This document shows, piece by piece, positions 7,891 to 16,890 of a stretch of DNA of 64,000 nucleotides. The first letter of the stretch is position 1. Each line of letters starts with the position of its first letter. The notes beneath the pieces are model-generated. The model made no database searches. It saw only the letters and a program-made list of their open reading frames with translations, and was not told the origin of the DNA. The position numbers and the translations under genes are program-made. The DNA is from Winogradskyella psychrotolerans (lineage in GTDB: Bacteria > Bacteroidota > Bacteroidia > Flavobacteriales > Flavobacteriaceae): the NCBI RefSeq assembly GCF_018860545.1, contig NZ_JAHKPN010000026.1, forward strand, positions 62,001-126,000, in the 5' to 3' direction.

Positions 7891-10800
7891 TTACTCAAAT
7901 GTAATCACCAAATCATCCTGTTTTACCATGCTGCCTTCCGATAAAGTCACCGATTTTATTTTTCCAGATTGATGTGCGGTAACGGTTGTTTCCATTTTCA
8001 TGGCTTCAATGACAAATAGTGGATCATTTTCTTTAACCATTGTACCTTTCTTCACTAAAACCTTGTAAAGTGAGCCTTGTAAAGGAGCTCCAATTTGGTT
8101 AATATTTTCTTTATCAATTTTTATGTTTTCAACCTTTTTTATATCTAAAGAGGTATCAAATATTTCGACAAATCGGTTTTCACCATTCACTTTAAAAAAC
8201 ACCGTTCTTACACCAGCATCATTAGGTATACTAACCGATAGTAATTTAACAATAATTGTTTTTCCGGGTTCTAAAGTGATGTTCGTTTCTTCCTGAAGCT
8301 TCATGCCAAAAAAGAAATCTTTTGTAGGGATGAGTGCTATATTTCCATATTTTTTATAATTTTCATGGGCACTTTCAAAGACTTTGGGATATAACATATA
8401 AGAAAGAAAATCTTCCATTTCAATAGGTCTTGTAAACCCTTGTTGGAATTTCTTTTTAAAAGCAGCAAATTCTTTTGTGAAATCAACCGGTTTTAAATGC
8501 GCATTTGGCCGATCGGTGTAAGCTTCTTTATTTCGTAGTATAATTTTTTGAAGTTCCTTCGGAAAACCTCCAACAGGTTGCCCTAAATCTCCTTTAAAGA
8601 AATTGATTACGGATTCTGGAAACGAAATGCCGTCGCCGCGTTTCATAACGTCTTCTGGTGTTAAATTGTTAGTCACCATAAAAATCGCCATATCACCTAC
8701 GACTTTAGAACTTGGTGTGACTTTGATCAGGTTCCCAAACATCATGTTGACTTTCGCATACATTTTTTTTACCTCATCAAAGCGATCTCCTAATCCCAAA
8801 GCAATAGCTTGAGGTCGTAAATTTGAATATTGACCGCCAGGAATTTCATGTTGATATACTTCTGCCGTTCCTGCTTTTAATCCCGATTCAAATGGGTAAT
8901 ACATTTCGCGTGTATCTTCCCAATAATTTGAAAATTGATTTAAGGTACTCATATCAAAATCGTGAGCGCGTGTTTGACCTTTCATCATTTCTACAACAGC
9001 ATTAAAATTAGGTTGTGATGTTAAGCCAGAAAGTCCGCCCAATGCCACATCAACCACATCAACTCCGGCTTCAATAGCTTTTAAATAGGTTGCCGTTTGT
9101 AATGAAGAGGTATCGTGTGTATGCAACTGCACAGGGATATTAACAGTATCTTTTAGTGCACCAACCAATTCTGTTGCAGCATACGGTTTTAGTAAACCTG
9201 CCATGTCTTTTATGGCAATCATATGTGCACCTGCATTTTCGAAATCTTTGGCAAGTTGCGTATAATAGTTGAGGTTGTATTTGGTTTGTTTTGGGTCTAA
9301 AATATCACCTGTATAACTAATGGCAGCTTGTGCAATGCCTCCTGTTTTATCACGAACATAATTAATACTCGGCTCCATGGCTTTTACCCAATTTAACGAA
9401 TCGAAAATTCTAAAAATATCGACTCCGTTTTCCCACGATTTTTCAACAAATTTTTCAATTAAATTATCCGGATAAGCTTTATAACCTACAGCATTTGAAC
9501 CTCGCAACAACATTTGGAATAAAATGTTAGGCACCGCCTTGCGTAATTCTCGTAAACGTGTCCAAGGACTTTCGTGTAAAAAGCGCATGCAAACATCAAA
9601 GGTTGCACCTCCCCAAACTTCCATACTGAAGGTGTTGGGATGGTTTTGTGCGAAACTTTCTGCCACTTTAAGCATATCGTAACTTCGCATACGTGTTGCT
9701 AAAAGTGATTGATGTGCATCGCGCATCGTAGTATCGGTATAATGTATTTTGTTATCGTCTTTCAACCATTCGCAAAAAGCTTCAGGCCCCAGTTCTGTTA
9801 ATAGATCTTTGGTGCCTTTTGGAAACGCCTCCGAACGATTGTATTTTGGAACTTTAGCCGTTCTGAAAATTTTGGATTTATCAATGTTTTTAACATCGGA
9901 ATTTCCATTAACAATAACCTCTGCAAGAAAATTGACAGCTTTGGTCGTTCTATCTTGAGGTAATTTTATTTCGAATAAAGCAGGAGTATTCTGAATGAAA
10001 TTGACAGTAACTTTTCCGTCTTTAAACGTATCATGCTGAATCACATTTTGAAGAAAATGAATGTTGGTTTTAACACCTCTAATTCTAAATTCTTTTAAAG
10101 CACGTGTCATTTTCCGAACAGCACCATCGAGTGTTCTTCCGTGGGCTGACACTTTAACTAACATAGAATCGAAAAACGGACTCACATTATAACCTTGGTA
10201 AATACTACCTGCATCTAAACGAATTCCCATTCCGGAAGCACTGCGATAAGTGGTAATGTTTCCATAGTCTGGTGTGAAATTATTTTCAGGATCTTCGGTT
10301 GTTAATCTACATTGTAATGCAAAACCGTAGGTTTCTAAAGAGTCTTGTTCGTATATTTTTATCTGTTTATCAGAAAGTTTATAACCTCCAGCAATAAAAA
10401 TTTGTGTTTTTACCAAGTCGATTCCGGTAACCATTTCCGTAACGGTATGTTCCACTTGAATTCTAGGATTAACTTCGATGAAATAGATATGGTCTTGTTG
10501 GTCGATTAAAAATTCAACAGTTCCGATGTTGTTGTAATTGACTTCAGACGTAATTGCAACGGCATATTTGTAGAGCGCATCTTTTACAGTTTGAGAAACA
10601 TTGTAAGATGGAGCAACTTCAACTACTTTTTGGTGTCGACGCTGCACGGAACAATCGCGCTCGAATAAATGACGAATATTACCATGTCGGTCAGCTACAA
10701 TCTGGACTTCAATGTGTTTTGGGTTTTCAACATATTTTTCTAAAAACATCGTGTCATCACCAAAAGCATTTAGGGATTCGTTTCTTGCGGAATCAAAATT

Positions 10801-11343
10801 TTGCTCTAAATCTTTATTATTTCTCACCACACGCATGCCACGTCCACCTCCGCCAGAAGCGGCTTTTAGCATTAACGGATAACCAATGGTATTGGCTTCA
10901 GAAAGCGCGATTTTTAAAGATGTTAAGCTTTTTTTATTGCTTTCAATAATAGGAACGTTACACTTTACTGCGATTTTCTTGGCTGTAATTTTATCACCCA
11001 AAGCATCCATAACTTCAGGGTCTGGACCAATAAAAATAATATCATTTTCGGCACAACGTCTGGCAAATTCTGAGTTTTCAGACAAGAATCCATAGCCTGG
11101 ATGAATAGCATCTACATTCTTGTCTTTTGCTAATGTTATAATTTCTTCGATATCCAAATACGGCTTTAAAGGCTCGTTATCTTCTCCAATCTGATAGGAT
11201 TCATCAGCTTTATTTCTGTGTTGCGAATAGCGATCTTCATAAGTATAGACGGCAACTGTTGCAATATTAAGTTCTGTACATGCTCTTAAGACACGGATAG
11301 CAATTTCACTTCGGTTGGCGACTAATATTTTTTTGATTTTCAT
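7891..11343 (-). CDS. pyc: Pyruvate carboxylase
   Basis: At 1150 residues this is a full-length single-chain pyruvate carboxylase, which converts pyruvate, bicarbonate and ATP to oxaloacetate for anaplerosis and gluconeogenesis. Domains in order: biotin carboxylase (about 1-450, starting KKILVANRSEIAIRVLRACTE, with ASGGGGRGMRVV ATP-grasp loop and EVNPRIQVEHTVTE), carboxyltransferase (from about 540, DTTMRDAHQSLLATRMRS), the PYC/OADA conserved region, and a C-terminal biotinyl domain with EAMKMETTV, biotinylated at Lys1116. The gene stands alone with 205- and 240-bp gaps on either side. Several antisense open frames inside it are shadows. Confidence 0.98.
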   Translation of the reverse strand: MKIKKILVANRSEIAIRVLRACTELNIATVAVYTYEDRYSQHRNKADESYQIGEDNEPLKPYLDIEEIITLAKDKNVDAIHPGYGFLSENSEFARRCAENDIIFIGPDPEVMDALGDKITAKKIAVKCNVPIIESNKKSLTSLKIALSEANTIGYPLMLKAASGGGGRGMRVVRNNKDLEQNFDSARNESLNAFGDDTMFLEKYVENPKHIEVQIVADRHGNIRHLFERDCSVQRRHQKVVEVAPSYNVSQTVKDALYKYAVAITSEVNYNNIGTVEFLIDQQDHIYFIEVNPRIQVEHTVTEMVTGIDLVKTQIFIAGGYKLSDKQIKIYEQDSLETYGFALQCRLTTEDPENNFTPDYGNITTYRSASGMGIRLDAGSIYQGYNVSPFFDSMLVKVSAHGRTLDGAVRKMTRALKEFRIRGVKTNIHFLQNVIQHDTFKDGKVTVNFIQNTPALFEIKLPQDRTTKAVNFLAEVIVNGNSDVKNIDKSKIFRTAKVPKYNRSEAFPKGTKDLLTELGPEAFCEWLKDDNKIHYTDTTMRDAHQSLLATRMRSYDMLKVAESFAQNHPNTFSMEVWGGATFDVCMRFLHESPWTRLRELRKAVPNILFQMLLRGSNAVGYKAYPDNLIEKFVEKSWENGVDIFRIFDSLNWVKAMEPSINYVRDKTGGIAQAAISYTGDILDPKQTKYNLNYYTQLAKDFENAGAHMIAIKDMAGLLKPYAATELVGALKDTVNIPVQLHTHDTSSLQTATYLKAIEAGVDVVDVALGGLSGLTSQPNFNAVVEMMKGQTRAHDFDMSTLNQFSNYWEDTREMYYPFESGLKAGTAEVYQHEIPGGQYSNLRPQAIALGLGDRFDEVKKMYAKVNMMFGNLIKVTPSSKVVGDMAIFMVTNNLTPEDVMKRGDGISFPESVINFFKGDLGQPVGGFPKELQKIILRNKEAYTDRPNAHLKPVDFTKEFAAFKKKFQQGFTRPIEMEDFLSYMLYPKVFESAHENYKKYGNIALIPTKDFFFGMKLQEETNITLEPGKTIIVKLLSVSIPNDAGVRTVFFKVNGENRFVEIFDTSLDIKKVENIKIDKENINQIGAPLQGSLYKVLVKKGTMVKENDPLFVIEAMKMETTVTAHQSGKIKSVTLSEGSMVKQDDLVITFE

Positions 11344-11548
11344 AAATGGAAGGATATCTTTAAGTGATTCGTATTCAGACCTCGTAAAGGTATTAAAAGA
11401 ATTACTACAACGTTTGCGTAAAAATGATATTATTTAACGCAATTCAAATCTTTAGAGGCTTATGGCAGATACATAGATTTCATGAAAACCAATTTCAACC
11501 TGATATTTTTCTCTCATGTGAGACGGTTTTGAAATTTTGATTTTAATG

Positions 11549-12184
11549 TTATCGTGCAAAAAACTTTAAGCGTTTTCTCAAGCGTTTTGGCAAAGCATCA
11601 TTATCTAGAAGTAAGTTAACATGCATTATATTTTTGTGTTCTGCATAGCGTAATTGAAACAATTGAAAAATAGAAATACTATCTTTTCCGCGTTCTTGCA
11701 ATTCAAAAGTATCTCCAACTTTGACGTCTCCCTCTTTTAAAACTTTGACGTAAGCACCAGAGTAACCATGGGTAATAAATTGTTGTAAAACAGTATCGGA
11801 ACCAAACTTATGTGCGAATTTAAAACAAGGTTCTCTCGGTTGTGTAATTTGTACTAAGGCGCTTCCTAGTTTGTAGGTGTCTCCAATAAAAAGTTGTCGT
11901 TCATCTAAGCCTTCAACGGTTAAGTTTTCTCCTAACATACCAAACGTCCAGTCTAAATGTGGATATAAATTTTCCCAATATGGATACTGATTTGCTGAAA
12001 ATAAATAACAGGCTTTGAATTCTCCTCCATGTACCTTTCGGTCTGAAACTTCATCTCCTCGCACATCTTCTTTTCCTAAAAATATAGGAGTATCCGTAGG
12101 TTTTTTATAGATACCTGTAGTGATTTCTTTTCCATTCCATAGGAATTTGGTGGGTTGTGCAATATTCGTTGAGATAATTTTCAT
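11549..12184 (-). CDS. MOSC domain protein (YiiM-like)
   Basis: A 211-residue protein with a MOSC domain at about 20-165: DRKVHGGEFKACYLFSANQYPYW, GMLGENLTVEGL, and the conserved cysteine in QITQPREPCFK. A C-terminal helical extension (about 165-211) resembles the 3-alpha module of YiiM. MOSC proteins bind molybdenum cofactor or carry sulfur through the conserved Cys; YiiM relatives reduce N-hydroxylated base analogues. No molybdenum enzyme is nearby, so the partner is unknown. Start at 12184 gives the expected MKIISTNIAQP N-terminus. Confidence 0.85.
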   Translation of the reverse strand: MKIISTNIAQPTKFLWNGKEITTGIYKKPTDTPIFLGKEDVRGDEVSDRKVHGGEFKACYLFSANQYPYWENLYPHLDWTFGMLGENLTVEGLDERQLFIGDTYKLGSALVQITQPREPCFKFAHKFGSDTVLQQFITHGYSGAYVKVLKEGDVKVGDTFELQERGKDSISIFQLFQLRYAEHKNIMHVNLLLDNDALPKRLRKRLKFFAR

Positions 12185-12255
12185 CCATTAAAAATATAAA
12201 AAAAATAGTCACTTAGAAGGATGTTTTATAATGGGTGTTTCATGGGTACATACGT

Positions 12256-12286
12256 CTTGTCAAATTATATAAATCTTGTCAATTAT
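12256..12286. repeat. Tandem direct repeat upstream of the beta-helix gene
   Basis: CTTGTCAAATTAT (12256-12268) and CTTGTCAATTAT (12275-12286) are near-identical, 19 nt apart and about 115-145 bp before the start codon of the large T9SS cargo. Two copies about two helical turns apart could be a regulator site, but no regulator can be assigned. Confidence 0.4.
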
Positions 12287-12402
12287 GTTAATAAAATGTT
12301 AAAGCAAATAAATTTTAAAACCCACCCAAAGATAATCTCGTAGGTATTTGTGCTTTCCAAAATGGAAGTGTTTTTAACTAATTTAATCAAATACTAATCA
12401 AC

Positions 12403-15400
12403 ATGAAGAACAAAATTACTTACGTTATTGCGATGGCAATGACATTTTTTATTTCAATAGATGCATTTGCTCAAGTCGTAACAAGTGGTGCAGATGACGG
12501 AACAGATGGAACACTGCGAAATGAAATTGCAGATACGCCAATTGGTGGCATTATTACTTTTGACACTTCTGTGACAACGGTAACTTTAAATAGTGAACTT
12601 TTTATTGATAAAGATTTGATTATTAGTGGAAATTCAATAACTCCAATAACTATTGACGCTAACAGTAATGGAAGAATATTTAATATCAGCTCAGGAGTAG
12701 TGGTATTAAATGATTTAGCTTTAATTAATGGTGTAGCGGTTGATGGCGGTGCTATGTATATTTCTAATGCCCTTGTCACAATTAACGATACTTCGATATC
12801 AGGAAATACAGCTAACGGATCTTCTGGTTCCGGTGGTGGAATTTTTAATGATGTAGGTGGAGTTTTAATCGTTAATAATTCTGAAATTTCAAACAATACA
12901 GCAAATAGAGCAGGTGGAGGTATAGAGGATAATTCTGGTGCAGGCTTAGCAATCACATTACTAAATGTTGCTTTAAATGATAACAATGCAGGTGTTTCAC
13001 CTGCCACTGCAGCTCCAGGAAATGGAGGTGGGTTACATATTACTGGTGCCGGAAGTGCGATTGTTACTGGTGGTACTGTTAATGGAAATGTAGCCGGTAA
13101 AGAAGGTGGTGGACTATGGAATGGTAGTGGAGTTTTAGATGTGGTTGATGTCACAATAACAGAAAACTCAGCTGTAGGTGATGCTACAGGTGGAGGTGGT
13201 ATTTATAATAATGGTAACGGAACTATAAATATTTCAGCAGGAACAATTTTGTCGGGGAACATCGCTTCAGGATCAACTCCAGGTGGACGTGGTGGTGCTA
13301 TTTTTAATAATACAGATGGGGTTTTAAATCTAGCAAATGGATTGGCAATTACAGGAAACTACGCCAGTAGAGCAGGTGGTGCCATTGAAGATAACTCTAA
13401 TGGGAATTTAATTTTATCTGGTGTTACACTTACAGGAAACGCTGCAGGTGTAGATATTGGATTAGGAAATACAATTACACCAAATCCTGGAAATGGTGGT
13501 GCAGTACATTTATCTGGTACAACCAATGCAACAGTTTCTGGTTTTTCAACAGTTTCTAATAATTATGCAGCTAAAGAAGGCGGTGGATTATGGAACAATT
13601 TAGGAACCATGGATGTTAGCTTAACATTTTTAGATGCTAATATCGCTTCAGGAGATGAGGCAACTGATGGTGGTGGTGCTATTTTTAATAATGGAGGAAC
13701 TTTAGTTGTAGGTAGTGCTGCGTCGCTAACAAATAATATCGCAGACGGAATTTCTGGTTCTGGTGGTGGAATTTTAAGTATTGATGGTGCTGTTACGATT
13801 ACAGATGCTGTTTTGGCTTTTAATCAATCTAACCGTGCAGGTGGTGCAATTGAAATTATAGATGGTTCTATTGATTTCTTAGGAAACTACAATGTTAGTG
13901 GTAACAATACAGGTGTTGCGCCAGCAGTAGCAAGTCCAGGAAATGGAGGTGCACTTCATATTAGTGGGTCAGGAACAGCAACACTAACAGGTGGTACAAT
14001 GAATGATAATGTAGCTGCTAGAGAAGGTGGTGCATTATGGAACAGTACAGCTACAATGACTGTTGATGGTGCAATGATTAGTGGAAATATAGCAAGTGGT
14101 CCAGCAGCGGATGATGGTGGTGCCGGAATTTTTAATAATGGTGGAACTTTAATCGTTCAAAACAATACAACCATAAGCAATAATAGTGCAGATGGAGCTT
14201 CAGGTTCTGGAGGTGGTATATTAACTATTGGTGGTGATGTTACTGTAACGAGTTCGACAATTACAATGAATCAGGCGAATAGAGCTGGTGGTGGCATTGA
14301 ACATGCAGGTGGAAATTTAAATCTTATAGATACAATCTTAGATATGAATAATGCTGGTGTGTCTCCGGCAATGGCTGCTCCAGGATCTGGTGGTGGACTT
14401 CATGTATCTGGTGCTGCAACAACGAACATTACAGGTGGTACAACTAACAACAATATTGCCGCTAATGAAGGTGGTGGTTTATGGAATGGATCAGGAATCA
14501 TGACTATTGTAGATCATACCGTTGACGGAAATACAGCTTCAGGAAATGATGCTATGACTGCAGGTGCTGCTGGTGGCGGCGGAATTTATAACGAAGGTGG
14601 TACGCTCGATATTTCAGGAATGACTGAAATTACAAATAATATAGCTGATGGAGCACAATCTACTGGTGGTGGAATTTTAAACGCAGCAGGTACTTTGATG
14701 GCGAACGGAATTACAATCGCTTTTAATGAATCGAATAGAGCAGGTGGTGGAATTGAAACTAATGGAAGTGGACCAGTACTATTGACTGATGTTAGTTTGA
14801 ATAATAATATAACAGGAGTTGTCACTGGTACAGGAGCACCTGGAAATGGTGGTGGACTTCACGTCAGTGGAGATAGCAGTGTTGATGTTGTAGGTGGAAC
14901 TGTAAATGGAAATAGTGCAGCGCTTGAAGGTGGTGGATTATGGAATGGTTCAGGAATAATGACAACTGACAATGTATTAGTAGATTCTAATAATGCTTTA
15001 GGCGGCGGTGCTGATGATGGAGGTGCTGGAATCTTCAATAATGGAGGAACATTAAATATTACCAATGGCAGTATAATTTCTAATAATATGGCAACAGGAG
15101 CTTCTGCATCTGGTGGTGGATTATTGAGTACAGCAGGTGATGTTACTGTGATGGATTCGACATTTGATGGTAATGCAGCTAACAGAGCAGGTGGTGCTAT
15201 TGAACTGATTGATGGGAACTTGATGTTTTCAAATTCAACAATGTCTAATAATGATGTCAACGGTTTAGCAGGAACTGCTGCGCCAGGAAATGGTGGAGGC
15301 TTTCATGTAACAGGAATGTCAGGAATGATTAACATTTCTACAAGTACAATTACAGGAAACGCTGCTGCTAATGAAGGTGGTGGATTATGGAATCAAGGTG

Positions 15401-16224
15401 GCACAACAATGAGTGTTTTGATGTCTACAATAGATAATAATACCGCTGCTGAAGGTGGTGGAATTTATAACAACACAGGATCAATGACGTCTGTAATGAC
15501 GAGTACTATTTCAGGGAATACAGCATCAGTTTCTGGCGGTGGATTAACCAATAATGGTGCAAGTTTAGATTTAAATGCGGTAACGGTTGCTATGAATTCA
15601 ACTGATGGAATTGGTGGCGGTATCGATGCGGTTAATACTGTTTCTTTGAAGAATACAATTGTAGCTCTAAACACAGCGACAACAGGAACTGATGTATCTG
15701 GACTATTAATGTCAAATGATTTTAACTTAATTGGAACAGATGATTTGTCAGTATTCACAGCTCAGATGAATGATCTTGAAGGCGTAGATCCTTTGTTAGG
15801 ACCATTACAAGATAATGGTGGAATAAGCCTAACCCATGTGTTATTAAATAATTCACCTGCTTATGATGCTGGTGATGCCACAGATATGTTTGTAGATCAA
15901 ATAGGTCAGAGTGTGTTTGGTAGTACTAGAGATATCGGATCTGTAGAAGCGCAAGTCGCTTTATCAGTAGATGATTTTAATGCTGATTCCGTTTTAAATC
16001 TTTATCCAAATCCATCACAAGGACAATTTAATATTGTGATTGATAATTCGGTGTCGGGTGAAATAAAAGCTGAGGTTACAGCGTTATCAGGGAGAATAGT
16101 AAAGCAAGTTAAGATAGTGAATGGAACAAATTCCGTAGATATTAGAGGGATGTCTGCTGGAGTTTATATTGTTAATGTATTTACAGAACAAGGAAGAGTA
16201 TCACATAAGTTGATTTTGGATTAA
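12403..16224 (+). CDS. Giant parallel beta-helix T9SS cargo protein (adhesin-like)
   Basis: The 1273-residue protein has a signal peptide (about 1-24, ending DAFAQ), a very long right-handed beta-helix region (about 30-1160) of the chlamydial polymorphic-membrane-protein / pectate-lyase-like type, and a T9SS type A sorting domain at the end (LYPNPSQGQFNIVI, then GVYIVNVFTEQG near the C-terminus). The rungs are built from GGGI, GGGL and NNGG motifs. A set of five rungs (IFNNGGTL, SGGGIL, NRAGGGIE, APGNGGGLHVSG, EGGGLWN) recurs about every 150 residues, with EGGGLWN copies near nt 13100, 13573, 14022, 14464, 14923 and 15372. It is predicted to be exported by T9SS to the cell surface; the ligand is unknown. 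It is monocistronic with its own terminator. Confidence 0.9.
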   Translation: MKNKITYVIAMAMTFFISIDAFAQVVTSGADDGTDGTLRNEIADTPIGGIITFDTSVTTVTLNSELFIDKDLIISGNSITPITIDANSNGRIFNISSGVVVLNDLALINGVAVDGGAMYISNALVTINDTSISGNTANGSSGSGGGIFNDVGGVLIVNNSEISNNTANRAGGGIEDNSGAGLAITLLNVALNDNNAGVSPATAAPGNGGGLHITGAGSAIVTGGTVNGNVAGKEGGGLWNGSGVLDVVDVTITENSAVGDATGGGGIYNNGNGTINISAGTILSGNIASGSTPGGRGGAIFNNTDGVLNLANGLAITGNYASRAGGAIEDNSNGNLILSGVTLTGNAAGVDIGLGNTITPNPGNGGAVHLSGTTNATVSGFSTVSNNYAAKEGGGLWNNLGTMDVSLTFLDANIASGDEATDGGGAIFNNGGTLVVGSAASLTNNIADGISGSGGGILSIDGAVTITDAVLAFNQSNRAGGAIEIIDGSIDFLGNYNVSGNNTGVAPAVASPGNGGALHISGSGTATLTGGTMNDNVAAREGGALWNSTATMTVDGAMISGNIASGPAADDGGAGIFNNGGTLIVQNNTTISNNSADGASGSGGGILTIGGDVTVTSSTITMNQANRAGGGIEHAGGNLNLIDTILDMNNAGVSPAMAAPGSGGGLHVSGAATTNITGGTTNNNIAANEGGGLWNGSGIMTIVDHTVDGNTASGNDAMTAGAAGGGGIYNEGGTLDISGMTEITNNIADGAQSTGGGILNAAGTLMANGITIAFNESNRAGGGIETNGSGPVLLTDVSLNNNITGVVTGTGAPGNGGGLHVSGDSSVDVVGGTVNGNSAALEGGGLWNGSGIMTTDNVLVDSNNALGGGADDGGAGIFNNGGTLNITNGSIISNNMATGASASGGGLLSTAGDVTVMDSTFDGNAANRAGGAIELIDGNLMFSNSTMSNNDVNGLAGTAAPGNGGGFHVTGMSGMINISTSTITGNAAANEGGGLWNQGGTTMSVLMSTIDNNTAAEGGGIYNNTGSMTSVMTSTISGNTASVSGGGLTNNGASLDLNAVTVAMNSTDGIGGGIDAVNTVSLKNTIVALNTATTGTDVSGLLMSNDFNLIGTDDLSVFTAQMNDLEGVDPLLGPLQDNGGISLTHVLLNNSPAYDAGDATDMFVDQIGQSVFGSTRDIGSVEAQVALSVDDFNADSVLNLYPNPSQGQFNIVIDNSVSGEIKAEVTALSGRIVKQVKIVNGTNSVDIRGMSAGVYIVNVFTEQGRVSHKLILD

Positions 16225-16248
16225 TAGTTAGTAATTACTTAATAATTG

Positions 16249-16277
16249 AAAAGACCATCGGAAGATGGTCTTTTTTT
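16249..16277. terminator. Bidirectional hairpin terminator
   Basis: Stem GACCATC (16253-16259) and GATGGTC (16264-16270) with loop GGAA, preceded by AAAA and followed by seven T. It separates the convergent beta-helix gene (plus) and the hypothetical gene at 16285-16830 (minus). Confidence 0.85.
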
Positions 16278-16284
16278 GTTCTGA

Positions 16285-16830
16285 CTATTTTATTGCTAAC
16301 CAAAACGGCAACAAATTCGTTTTAAGTTTTTGGAAAGCTTCAGGTAAATCCGTTAAAGGTTCCTCGGTAAAGGTGAAAGGCTGATCAGCTTGAAAATTCC
16401 AATACGGCTCTTCTAATATACCATCCTTAGATGTTGTATGTGATTTTGGAAAATTCGTCATAGAGAACTTTCCGTCAGTATTCATATCGATACCAAAGAT
16501 TTTTAAATCTTTTAAGGTTGAATACGTTAGACTTAGTTTTAAATGAAGTGATCTATGATCATCAGATATATAGAATTCCTTTTCTTTTACCGGAAAGTTT
16601 TTAAGTTCAGAGCTCCATGGATGATTAGAGTGTACAATTTTTGATAATTCATTTTTAATATTTAAACTATCACTTTCAGTTTTAATAAAAGTAACTAAGT
16701 TTTCTTGGAGGATGACAATCGTTTTTTCTTCAGGATTTACAGTAACTGTTGTTTTTTCTGCAATGATGTTACTTTGAGTCAAACCGAAAAAAGTACCAAC
16801 AACAAAGAATAATATGTTAATTGCTTCCAT
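16285..16830 (-). CDS. Hypothetical exported protein
   Basis: The 181-residue protein has a hydrophobic N-terminus (about 4-20, INILFFVVGTFFGLTQS) that could be a signal peptide or anchor. The remainder is hydrophilic with no motif I can name. A C-terminal stretch (PYWNFQADQPFTFTEE) is followed by a hydrophobic end. It lies 60 nt downstream of the serine hydrolase gene on the same strand and may be read with it. Codon use looks like that of its neighbours. Confidence 0.6.
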   Translation of the reverse strand: MEAINILFFVVGTFFGLTQSNIIAEKTTVTVNPEEKTIVILQENLVTFIKTESDSLNIKNELSKIVHSNHPWSSELKNFPVKEKEFYISDDHRSLHLKLSLTYSTLKDLKIFGIDMNTDGKFSMTNFPKSHTTSKDGILEEPYWNFQADQPFTFTEEPLTDLPEAFQKLKTNLLPFWLAIK

Positions 16831-16890
16831 AAATTAATTTAAGTTAAAGACCAATCTCACACACTGGAATGGGGATAAAGACATATCTAA

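Noticed and set aside
10554..10949. 131-codon plus-strand frame inside pyc
   Set aside because: Antisense to a well-supported pyruvate carboxylase; no plausible protein features.
12471..13154. 227-codon minus-strand open frame
   Set aside because: Antisense to the Gly-rich beta-helix gene; low-complexity Pro/Thr/Ser composition explained by the sense repeats.
12800..15400. Possible CRISPR-like repetition
   Set aside because: The repeats are in-frame coding repeats of degenerate codons with no constant repeat and unique spacers.
14586..15758. Three further minus-strand frames in the beta-helix gene
   Set aside because: Same cause: stop-poor antisense of repeated glycine codons.
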